DNA of 14,331 bases, from contig CALFHW010000200.1 of the NCBI GenBank assembly GCA_937876695.1, positions 1 through 14,331 of the forward strand, read 5' to 3'. Origin of the DNA: an uncultured bacterium (lineage in GTDB: Bacteria; Patescibacteriota; Dojkabacteria; CALFHW01). This document shows positions 1-6,530 of this stretch, one piece after another. The notes beneath the pieces were generated by a model, which made no database searches, was not told the origin of the DNA, and worked only from the letters and a program-made list of their open reading frames with translations. A program made the position numbers and the translations under genes. Position 1 is the first letter of the stretch. Every line of letters starts with the position of its first letter.

Positions 1-938
1 AAGTATTTGACCAGATCTGCAAACGTCTTGCCTAGTTCGCGGATTTTGTAGATAAAGTTTGAAAGTTGGCCTGAAATACTGAGGATATAGACTATGGCCG
101 CTACAAATACTCCTAGACTGATCTCGCCTCTAGTTACTAGCTCTATACCCAGCATAAAAATCGCCAGAAAACCTGCTATCTTAACTAAACCCAGAGTAAT
201 ATCCAGCCAGCGGAAAGTCTCAATATAGTCAAACTGGGATCTCATCCAGGGCACATATGCTTTCTCAAACCTGGTCCTCTCCCAGTCTTCACCAGCAAAA
301 ATCTTGACTGTCTCAAAACCGACCAAATTATCTACCGTCAGCCCAGTGATGACGTCGTCTTGGGCATTAGCCAGCTTGCGTTTGGCGATATTTACTCGGA
401 TAATCATGGCTCCTAGGAATATAGAGACAACAACAACCAACCCCATCGCCAGGCCTAGTGCGGGCGAGATCGAATAGAGCACGATGGTGGCGAAGATAAA
501 CTCTACCAAAAGCTTTAAACCATTACCATTAACTTCCCAAAAGGCTGTAAATAGGGCACCTTCGCCACGTTTAGCTAGAGCAATGAGCCCACCAGAAGAT
601 TTGTTGACGTGGTAAACATAGTCGGCATTATGCAGGGCAGAGATATACTCTAGCCTGCTCTGCCTGAATAAATCCCTTATCAAAATAACATCGCCGATGA
701 TAAACTTGATTTGATTCAAAAACACATCAGCCAGCAGAATGCCCAGCAGTGCTAGCAGCCAAGGGACCACATCGTAGAAATGACCTTGCCTCACCTCGTC
801 GATAACTGAGCCGTATACAAGTGGCAATAAAATCCCTATCCCAGCCGTGATCAACACAAACAGCATCACTACTGCATAGCGCAGTTTATCTCGGGCGGCA
901 AAATGGAAGTACTTGCGGATTACGGCGCCGATTGTCAT
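1..938 (-). CDS. ABC exporter transmembrane domain (partial, C-terminus off window)
   Basis: The open frame begins at the ATG at 938 (minus) and runs off the left edge, giving 312 residues. It reads as a type-1 ABC exporter membrane domain of the ATM1/MsbA class. Hydrophobic helices are seen at about 21-45, 57-82, 140-181 (two helices), 248-267 and 271-290. The intracellular coupling-loop segment at about 196-225 (GLTVDNLVGFETVKIFAGE) matches the usual 'ETVKxFxxE' signature of exporter half-transporters. The segment HVNKSSGGLIALAKRGEGA resembles the TGG/RG loop of ATM1-like exporters. The nucleotide-binding domain (Walker A/B) would lie outside the window. The substrate cannot be told. An in-frame TGA lies upstream and no other ATG intervenes, so this start is well fixed; no Shine-Dalgarno is visible. 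It starts 19 nt after the GNAT stop, so it is probably cotranscribed with that gene. Confidence 0.85.
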   Translation of the reverse strand, partial: MTIGAVIRKYFHFAARDKLRYAVVMLFVLITAGIGILLPLVYGSVIDEVRQGHFYDVVPWLLALLGILLADVFLNQIKFIIGDVILIRDLFRQSRLEYISALHNADYVYHVNKSSGGLIALAKRGEGALFTAFWEVNGNGLKLLVEFIFATIVLYSISPALGLAMGLVVVVSIFLGAMIIRVNIAKRKLANAQDDVITGLTVDNLVGFETVKIFAGEDWERTRFEKAYVPWMRSQFDYIETFRWLDITLGLVKIAGFLAIFMLGIELVTRGEISLGVFVAAIVYILSISGQLSNFIYKIRELGKTFADLVKY

Positions 939-957
939 GGTAGTTGAGCCATTACTG

Positions 958-1434
958 TTAAAACTTCTTAAACATCAACACATGCCTGGCGACATACCCT
1001 TGAGATCTATAGAAGCTATGGGCACTTGTATTGAAAGCAGATGACTTTAAGCGCATATACTCGTATCCAAGACCCTTGAAATATTTTTCCACTTCCGCCA
1101 GCAGTGCCTTACCAATGCCTAAACCTCTAGCTTCTGGTGAAACGAACAATTCCTCCACTTCACCGAATCGTCTGATCTTGGTTTCTGGGTTATCTTCCGT
1201 CTTTTCCGAGAAGATCACAAAGCCTACTAGTTTCCCGTCATCATTTTTGGCTATCCACAGGCCTTTCTCTTCAGTGGCTATCAACTTCTCCACAACTTTT
1301 CGGTCAGCAGCTAGACCCTCTGCATCAGATTTGATGAAATAATCGGGATCGAGATCGACGTGATAATCACCCTGGCCTTTGTAGAGGACCATCAACTCAT
1401 CTAGATCAGTCAGATTTGCTTTGCGAATTTCCAT
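958..1434 (-). CDS. GNAT family N-acetyltransferase
   Basis: Protein of 158 residues, the usual size for a single GNAT (Gcn5-related acetyltransferase) domain. The acetyl-CoA binding motif A is clear at residues 93-112: strand VEELFVSP followed by the pyrophosphate loop R103-G104-x-G106-x-G108-K109. The C-terminal part (N135, Y142 in SAHSFYRSQGY) fits motif B and the typical 'aFYek.GF' end of the fold. The acceptor substrate cannot be read from sequence; amino-terminal, antibiotic or small-molecule acetylation are all possible. The open frame continues 33 codons further upstream, but those codons run into the tRNA-Pro gene, so the ATG at 1434 was chosen; there the domain starts directly with MEIRKANLTDLDEL. 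No Shine-Dalgarno is visible. It lies 40 nt after tRNA-Pro and 19 nt before the ABC exporter gene on the same strand, so tRNA and protein genes may share a transcript. Confidence 0.88.
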   Translation of the reverse strand: MEIRKANLTDLDELMVLYKGQGDYHVDLDPDYFIKSDAEGLAADRKVVEKLIATEEKGLWIAKNDDGKLVGFVIFSEKTEDNPETKIRRFGEVEELFVSPEARGLGIGKALLAEVEKYFKGLGYEYMRLKSSAFNTSAHSFYRSQGYVARHVLMFKKF

Positions 1435-1474
1435 TGCTAGATATTTTAACTGATTTGATTGGATTTGGGTAACA

Positions 1475-1548
1475 TCGGGCTGGGCAGACTCGAACTGCCG
1501 GTCTCGCGACCCCCAGCCGCGCATTTTAGCCAACTAAACTACAGCCCG
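1475..1548 (-). tRNA. tRNA-Pro (anticodon GGG)
   Basis: Reading the minus strand gives a full cloverleaf of 74 nt. The acceptor stem CGGGCTG/CAGCCCG has 7 perfect pairs. The D arm is GTTT/AAAT with a GG-containing loop. The anticodon stem CGCGG/TCGCG has one G-U pair, loop CTGGGGG and anticodon GGG at positions 34-36. The T arm is GGCAG-TTCGAGT-CTGCC. The discriminator is A and the CCA end is not encoded, so CCA must be added after transcription. GGG reads CCC and CCU proline codons. A TATAAT box lies 17 nt upstream. The 5' extension of the GNAT reading frame across this gene is an artefact. Confidence 0.95.
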
Positions 1549-1565
1549 ATTTACTATCCACCATA

Positions 1566-1571
1566 ATTATA
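1566..1571 (-). promoter_or_regulatory. -10 box for tRNA-Pro
   Basis: The minus strand reads a perfect TATAAT here, 17 nt before the first base of tRNA-Pro, the right distance for a start of transcription some 10 nt before the mature tRNA. No convincing -35 hexamer is seen at 16-18 nt. It may also drive the GNAT and ABC genes downstream. Confidence 0.6.
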
Positions 1572-1601
1572 CACTGCTCGCTGAAAACGCGAACTGAATT
1601 T

Positions 1602-2270
1602 CTAGCGCGCACTGAGTGCGGGTTTGTTGATCATATAGATCAGCAGTACCCAGACATTGCTGGAAATCATCAGCAGACCTACGACCGTAATCACTAGATC
1701 AAAATACTGCGCGCTGATGCCGGCAATAGCACCGCTCAAGATGCTCAAGACTGCAATTGCTAGGCTCATCACAGTATCGTAAATTGCATAGGAAAGTCCT
1801 TCTCTGCCTTTAGACAAACTCTTAGCAAAGAGCTTACGCCAGTCTACTATATTCAGCGCCGCGCCCAGCCCAAACACCCCTTGCAGCATGAAATAGTGCC
1901 AACTCTCAGTCACTTGAGTCATCAGCAGAACTGGCAGGCCCATCAAGAAGTTCCCTAACATCAAAAACCAGACTTCGTCCTTATCTGTACCTAGCTTATC
2001 GCCGATTAGACCAATTGGAACTTGTACCAGCGCCCTGATAAAGTAGCCAATACCAGCACCGATGCCGATAGTCTCTACTGCATTGACATCTAGACGACCG
2101 GCGATGTAAAGACCTGCAAGTACGGTGACGATAAAGTAAACACCCCAGGTAAATATATCGTTAATGGTCAGCAGCCAAATCACGCTATTGATGTTTTTGG
2201 GGCCGTCAGCATTTTTCCCTTTGCCCCTCTCGCCGATGAGGTTGACTAGAGTTGTTTTAAGAAAGTCCAT
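1602..2270 (-). CDS. Half-size MFS-like transporter (6 TM)
   Basis: Membrane protein of 222 residues with about six hydrophobic helices: roughly 30-57, 65-86, 100-118, 125-143, 163-185 and 190-213. Between helices 2 and 3 stands GLIGDKLGTDK (87-97), which matches the MFS motif A pattern G-x-L-x-D-x-x-G-x-x-K/R. The protein therefore resembles the N-terminal six-helix half of a major facilitator transporter, not a complete 12-helix one (usually about 400 residues). The stop (TAG) is clean and no second half follows; tRNA-Pro comes next. It could work as a homodimer, or be a non-transporting remnant; the substrate is unknown. The start at 2270 has no Shine-Dalgarno at normal spacing. An AGGAG lies further up and serves an overlapping short frame instead (see findings). 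It is divergent from the phosphofructokinase gene. Confidence 0.7.
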   Translation of the reverse strand: MDFLKTTLVNLIGERGKGKNADGPKNINSVIWLLTINDIFTWGVYFIVTVLAGLYIAGRLDVNAVETIGIGAGIGYFIRALVQVPIGLIGDKLGTDKDEVWFLMLGNFLMGLPVLLMTQVTESWHYFMLQGVFGLGAALNIVDWRKLFAKSLSKGREGLSYAIYDTVMSLAIAVLSILSGAIAGISAQYFDLVITVVGLLMISSNVWVLLIYMINKPALSAR

Positions 2271-2306
2271 ACTTGCGATTTTGCGGTCATAATTTAGAAC
2301 TCCTAA

Positions 2307-2335
2307 TTGAGCTGTGCTAACATCAATAAGATAAC
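2307..2335 (+). promoter_or_regulatory. Possible promoter of pfkA
   Basis: In the 85-nt divergent gap, TTGAGC (2307-2312, 4 of 6 to the -35 consensus) is followed after exactly 17 nt by GATAAC (2330-2335, 4 of 6 to the -10 consensus). Transcription would start some 14 nt before the pfkA ATG, leaving a very short leader with no Shine-Dalgarno. Both boxes are weak, so this is tentative. Confidence 0.35.
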
Positions 2336-2355
2336 ATATTTACAGTATCAGCAAC

Positions 2356-3438
2356 ATGCGGAAGATAGGTATACTAAACGGTGGCGGGGATTGTGCAGGA
2401 TTAAATGCGGTAATTGCTTCGATTGTGAAAGCAGGCAGCGATGAGGGTTTTGAGTTCATTGGTATCAAGAGGGGAGCTGAAGGACTTCTTGGTGATTTGG
2501 ACACTATGCCCCTTGATTACAATTCAGTACGCGGCATTAGCCACCTAGGAGGAACAATTCTGTTAACTACTAATAAAGGTAGATTTGGCGCTAAAGCTGG
2601 TTCAGGAGAATCCATTGAAATAGATCCTGAGGTACTGGCCGAGGCAAAAGTTGGGTACGATAAATTAGGCCTAGAGTGCGTAATTGCTATCGGAGGCGAT
2701 GGAACTCTGAGCGGGATGCAGCAGTTGCAAGCATATGGAGTCAATGTAGTTGCCGTACCTAAAACTATCGACAATGATTTGGAGGCCACTGACTTCACTT
2801 TCGGCTTTAGCAGCGCAGTAGACTTTGTAGCAGACGCATTGGATAGAATCCATACTACCGCTGCTAGTCATAATCGTGTCATATTTGTTGAGACAATGGG
2901 TAGGAATGCTGGTTGGATAGCGCTTTACGGCGGCATTGCCGGCGGCGCTGAGATGATCTTGATACCCGAATTCCCATACACATATGAAAAAGTTGCTGAG
3001 CATCTGAGGGCGCAGCGCGCTGCCGGCAAGGACTACAGCGTGGTTGTGGTGGCGGAAGGTGCAAAAGCAGTGGCGGAAGATGCTAGCGTGATCAGCAAAG
3101 AAGGTAAAAAAGAAAGCTTGCTAGGCGGATGCAGCATGCGAGTGATGAACGGAGTTGAGAATGTCGCACCAGGTGAATTTGAAATGCGCAATGTAGTGCT
3201 GGGGCATCTGCAAAGAGGCGGGCAGCCCAATGCTGACGATAGAATCTTAGCTCAAAGATTTGGAGTGGCAGCGATGGGCCTTGCCAAAGAGCGCCGTTAC
3301 GGCAGAATGGTCTGCTTGCAAGGTAATAGGATATCTGACGTCGACCTAGCCGCCGCTACCAGGCAGTTAAAGCTTGTTAGCGCAGACCACGATATAGTCA
3401 AAACTGCCCAAGAATTAAATATTTCATTTGGAGTCTAA
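2356..3438 (+). CDS. pfkA: 6-phosphofructokinase, predicted ATP-dependent
   Basis: Protein of 360 residues, normal for a bacterial PFK of the actinobacterial-type group (E. coli PfkA has 320). It phosphorylates fructose 6-phosphate to fructose 1,6-bisphosphate in glycolysis. Visible motifs: the N-terminal nucleotide loop GGGDCAGLNA (9-18), GGDGT (113-117), PKTIDND (135-141) with the catalytic Asp at 139, ETMGRNAGW (179-187) for sugar phosphate binding, and LGHLQRGG (282-289). Glycine at the second variable position of GGDG(T), where pyrophosphate-dependent enzymes carry Asp, predicts ATP as donor. The lysine in PKTIDND, instead of the glycine of E. coli PfkA, is known from both ATP and PPi members of this group. 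The downstream M29 aminopeptidase gene follows within a few bases, so the two are probably one operon. The start has no Shine-Dalgarno. Confidence 0.93.
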   Translation: MRKIGILNGGGDCAGLNAVIASIVKAGSDEGFEFIGIKRGAEGLLGDLDTMPLDYNSVRGISHLGGTILLTTNKGRFGAKAGSGESIEIDPEVLAEAKVGYDKLGLECVIAIGGDGTLSGMQQLQAYGVNVVAVPKTIDNDLEATDFTFGFSSAVDFVADALDRIHTTAASHNRVIFVETMGRNAGWIALYGGIAGGAEMILIPEFPYTYEKVAEHLRAQRAAGKDYSVVVVAEGAKAVAEDASVISKEGKKESLLGGCSMRVMNGVENVAPGEFEMRNVVLGHLQRGGQPNADDRILAQRFGVAAMGLAKERRYGRMVCLQGNRISDVDLAAATRQLKLVSADHDIVKTAQELNISFGV

Positions 3439-3445
3439 AACGAAC

Positions 3446-4699
3446 ATGAAGCAGGCGAGCAAGAAAGTGAGTAAAAATACTATGAAAATCACTGGTGCAA
3501 GTTATATCCCAGAAAAGAAGTATTTAGAGAGATATGCTGATGTGCTTGTCAACTACGCCTTAAACAGCGGCAAAGGGGTCAAGAAAGGTGAGGTGGTACA
3601 AGTGATTGTACCCGATGTAGCTAAAGCGCTACTGGTAGAGATCCAGAAGAAACTACTTATCGCAGGAGCACACCCACAACTGCGCATGGTTCCCACCGGA
3701 ATCGACAAAGATTTTTTTGATCTCGCAAGTCCAGCGCAGCTTAAATTCTTCCCTAAGGAATATCTAAGAGCTAGGGCTGATCTGATTGACCATCAAATCG
3801 GCGTAATTGCCGACGTCGATCCTAGAGAGTTGCAAAAGGTAGACCCGAAGAAAATCATCATGGCCAGGGATTCCAAGAAAGAGTTTAGAGATTGGCTCAC
3901 AGATAAAGAGGCACAAAATAAGTTCACCTGGACGATTGCCCTGTGGGGAGTGCAGTCAAAGGCCGAGGAAGTCGGACTAACTCTGGAAGAGTATTGGCAA
4001 GAAATCATTAAGGCTTGCTTTCTGGACAGCGCTGACCCAGTCGCCAAATGGAAAGAAGTTCAGCGCAGACAGCAGCATATTGTAAAAGCCCTGGGCGATA
4101 TGGAGATAGAATGGGTTCACATCGAAGGAGAAGACGCGGACTTGAGGGTTAAAATCGGTCCAGAGAGGGCCTGGAAAGGCGGCGGCGGGCGCAACATCCC
4201 TAGTTTCGAGATTTTTACTTCACCAGACTGGCGAGGCACTGAAGGTTGGATCAAATTCAACGAGCCTCTATACCGCTATGGCAATGTGCTGACTGACATC
4301 AGACTCGAATTCAAGGACGGGGTGGTAGTCAAAGCAACTGCCGCCAAAGGCCAGAAGCTGCTTACGGAAATGCTCAAATCGCCCAATGCCGATAAACTCG
4401 GCGAATTCTCAATGACAGATGGAAGTATGTCCCGCATCACGCACGTCATGGCAGAGACTCTGTTTGACGAAAACATCGGTGGTCCCGAGGGCAATACCCA
4501 TCTAGCAGTGGGCATGGCCTACAAGGACTGCTACAAGGGCGATGCCAGTATAGTCAGCAAAGAGCAGTGGGAACAAATGGGCTACAACGACTCTGCCGAG
4601 CACACCGACATCATCACTACCACTAGACGTAAAGTCACCGCCACCCTAGCCAACGGCGAGCAAGTCGTCATCTACAAAAACGGCAGGTTTTTGGTGTAG
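3446..4699 (+). CDS. M29 family aminopeptidase
   Basis: Metallo-aminopeptidase of the M29 (AmpS/aminopeptidase T) family, 417 residues, a full-length size for the family. It removes N-terminal residues from peptides in the cytoplasm with two metal ions. Candidate metal ligands and catalytic residues occur in family order and spacing: Glu255 in NIPSFEIFTSP, Glu320 in KLGEFSM, His352 in GNTHLAVG, and His386 with Asp388 in SAEHTDII. The ATG at 3446 was chosen: it lies 7 nt after the pfkA stop, with GGAG at 3430-3433. A TTG at 3428 would add six residues and overlap pfkA, and an ATG at 3482 would remove twelve. The gene converges with the phosphatase gene on the other strand, 26 nt apart, with no clear hairpin between them. 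Peptide salvage would suit a host-dependent organism, but that is inference. Confidence 0.9.
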   Translation: MKQASKKVSKNTMKITGASYIPEKKYLERYADVLVNYALNSGKGVKKGEVVQVIVPDVAKALLVEIQKKLLIAGAHPQLRMVPTGIDKDFFDLASPAQLKFFPKEYLRARADLIDHQIGVIADVDPRELQKVDPKKIIMARDSKKEFRDWLTDKEAQNKFTWTIALWGVQSKAEEVGLTLEEYWQEIIKACFLDSADPVAKWKEVQRRQQHIVKALGDMEIEWVHIEGEDADLRVKIGPERAWKGGGGRNIPSFEIFTSPDWRGTEGWIKFNEPLYRYGNVLTDIRLEFKDGVVVKATAAKGQKLLTEMLKSPNADKLGEFSMTDGSMSRITHVMAETLFDENIGGPEGNTHLAVGMAYKDCYKGDASIVSKEQWEQMGYNDSAEHTDIITTTRRKVTATLANGEQVVIYKNGRFLV

Positions 4700-4725
4700 C
4701 TACTACAATTTATTGAGTTAACATT

Positions 4726-5577
4726 TTACTTGGTATTCTCAATACTCTTTAGTTTGCCTGCTACAAATTTGAACAGTTCACCTTTAATTACAGTTGCGCC
4801 TTTGCCGGGCAGAACTATGTATTCATTGAATTTCAACTCTTCGCCCAAATCGTCATATATCTCTGCCCCAAAGGCTATGGCAGCTACTGCTGCCGGCATA
4901 ACATCCCACAGCCCAGCAGATTGTACTCTGTGAATGGTCACAGCATTCTGATGAGGGTTGATAACTGTATAAATGGATTTCAATCCGAATGCGGCTTGTG
5001 TGACAGAAGTTACCCCAGGCATAGATTGTACTTCTTGTTCCAATTTTCCACCCATCCGTTGATCCATGTAGAAACAATTCTCGGCGTCATATCCTCGCAC
5101 GTTCATATTTCTGATGACTTCAACAGGATCTGAACTAACTAGTATCTTTTCTTTGGTGATGTAGTTATAGACCGCTGCATATTTGGGAATGCTGTTTTCC
5201 ACGATTGCTAATAACAAACAAAAATCTGACTTGGCACCTAAGTCCGCTTTGCCAAATGATTCTATCCCGCCATTCTCTAATGCATAATTTACATATTCAA
5301 TATAACCAAGTGTGCCGTCAATTGGATCGATAGTCATGTAGTTTCCTGACTTGGCGATTTCAATTACATGTTCCCCCTCTTCTGAGACAACCTGGAGGCC
5401 CTCTTGCCCGGCAATTTGTGACAAGGCATTATCGATGGTTTGATCACAAGCTGTAACTAAGGTTTTATCTGCTTTACTTTCAATATTAATTGACGTGTTC
5501 AAGGTGAACTTCAATAATTCAGCTTGCGCCACCTCGATCATTCGCTCGAAAAGTTCGAAGGCTTGAGATTTATTCAT
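4726..5577 (-). CDS. Inositol monophosphatase family phosphatase
   Basis: Protein of 283 residues, the usual size for the IMPase/FBPase/CysQ superfamily of Mg2+-dependent sugar or nucleotide phosphatases. All signature parts are present: DKTLVTACD (37-45), the metal-binding SEEGE (65-69), motif A IDPIDGT (83-89) with Asp84 and Asp87, and motif B GLWDVMPAA (222-230) with Asp225. The possible substrates are inositol phosphate, fructose 1,6-bisphosphate or 3'-phosphoadenosine 5'-phosphate; the sequence does not decide, though the motif-A neighbourhood (DPIDGTLGYIE) is slightly like CysQ-type enzymes. It is last in a minus-strand run thrS - methyltransferase - phosphatase with gaps of 30 and 23 nt, so it is probably cotranscribed. 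Confidence 0.87.
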   Translation of the reverse strand: MNKSQAFELFERMIEVAQAELLKFTLNTSINIESKADKTLVTACDQTIDNALSQIAGQEGLQVVSEEGEHVIEIAKSGNYMTIDPIDGTLGYIEYVNYALENGGIESFGKADLGAKSDFCLLLAIVENSIPKYAAVYNYITKEKILVSSDPVEVIRNMNVRGYDAENCFYMDQRMGGKLEQEVQSMPGVTSVTQAAFGLKSIYTVINPHQNAVTIHRVQSAGLWDVMPAAVAAIAFGAEIYDDLGEELKFNEYIVLPGKGATVIKGELFKFVAGKLKSIENTK

Positions 5578-5600
5578 TGTTATATTTGGAACTAAATAAA

Positions 5601-6500
5601 CTATTTTTTAACCAACACATGCTTGTAATATAGTGCGATTTCGCCTCTGATTAACTCAGGCATCAAGTAGCCAGATAAGCTATTTCTCACAAATTTCTCT
5701 GGTAAGACTTTTTTCGCCAGCCTAGATAAAAGTGGGAATTTAAAGAATAGCCTCGCTAACCTCTCAAACCTTTTCATAGTCGGTAGTACAAAGGAGGATA
5801 AGTTCTCTTTATCGCTTATTATGAGCCCTGATTCTTTAACGTAGCTTTCAAAATCATTCAATGCTTCAAAGTGATTTACTGCCATACCTTTCTCCGTCAG
5901 CACGCAGGCTTCTTTCTCCACATCAGTTAACTTACCAGTTGCATCTGCCAAGTAGCCATCATAGATTATAAACAGCCCGCCCTTCCTGAGTATCCGCTTA
6001 ACCTCATCTAACACTCTCAACTTATTATCGGAATGACAGAGTGCTTCAAGAATAAATACTATGTCAACTGAAGCATCGCTGATTTGAGATAAATCATGAA
6101 AATCACCCAAATTGAAGCTGATATTGGGCAGCTGCGTATACTTGCTGATAGGACTTGTAGACAAGTCCAACAGTCTAAAGTTGCATTGAGGATTACGTTT
6201 GGCCAAGAAATATGAATTCGCACCTCTGCCGCTAGCAAGCTCAACCACACTTTTAGCATTGCTGGATTTGATCTCCGACTCAATCTCTAATAAAGGCACC
6301 AACAAATCTTCCTTTCTATATTTTTCCCCCCGAGTGATGCCCATGTGCAGATAACCCTCCCAGTTGTGGAAGATTCTATATGCAATACGATTTGTCTGAT
6401 AGTAAGACCGAATTTGCATTGAATCCTGGTCCTGTTCTTTTAAGTACGAGACATCAAGAACCTTTTTAATCTTGGTTAGTCTTCTTTCAAGCTCGGTCAT
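5601..6500 (-). CDS. Class I SAM-dependent methyltransferase
   Basis: Protein of 299 residues with a class I (Rossmann-like) methyltransferase domain at about 83-185. Motif I is VVELASGRGAN (85-95), which holds the SAM-binding glycine loop. The acidic residue at the end of strand 2 is Asp112 (RLLDLS), LGDFHDL (131-137) supplies the adenine-side acid, VDIVFILEALCHSDN (145-159) is the motif II/post-II strand, and LRKGGLFII (171-179) is motif III. An N-terminal helix region (1-80, with HNWEGYLHMGIT) and a C-terminal tail of about 90 residues, basic and partly hydrophobic, flank the core. The layout resembles small-molecule methyltransferases of the type 11/25 class, but the substrate cannot be named. 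It sits between thrS (30 nt) and the phosphatase gene (23 nt) on the same strand. Confidence 0.85.
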   Translation of the reverse strand: MTELERRLTKIKKVLDVSYLKEQDQDSMQIRSYYQTNRIAYRIFHNWEGYLHMGITRGEKYRKEDLLVPLLEIESEIKSSNAKSVVELASGRGANSYFLAKRNPQCNFRLLDLSTSPISKYTQLPNISFNLGDFHDLSQISDASVDIVFILEALCHSDNKLRVLDEVKRILRKGGLFIIYDGYLADATGKLTDVEKEACVLTEKGMAVNHFEALNDFESYVKESGLIISDKENLSSFVLPTMKRFERLARLFFKFPLLSRLAKKVLPEKFVRNSLSGYLMPELIRGEIALYYKHVLVKK

Positions 6501-6530
6501 CCTATCTAATGATTGAAATAAACCTAAATT

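Noticed and set aside
942..959. Five-codon frame (MAQLP) between the GNAT and ABC genes
   Set aside because: Too short, no ribosome site, and overlapping the ABC start by chance is likely.
1031..1342. 103-codon plus-strand frame opposite the GNAT gene
   Set aside because: Low-complexity Ser/Pro-rich translation typical of an antisense shadow; the GNAT motifs lie on the other strand.
1435..1533. 33-residue N-terminal extension of the GNAT frame
   Set aside because: It runs through the tRNA-Pro gene; the GNAT domain starts cleanly at the ATG at 1434.
3428..3445. TTG start of the M29 aminopeptidase overlapping pfkA
   Set aside because: The ATG at 3446 has GGAG upstream; the extra six residues show no family match. 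The start remains somewhat open.
4695..4725. Bidirectional terminator between the M29 and phosphatase genes
   Set aside because: Only the short palindrome GTAGCTAC is present, with no T run at the right place on either strand.
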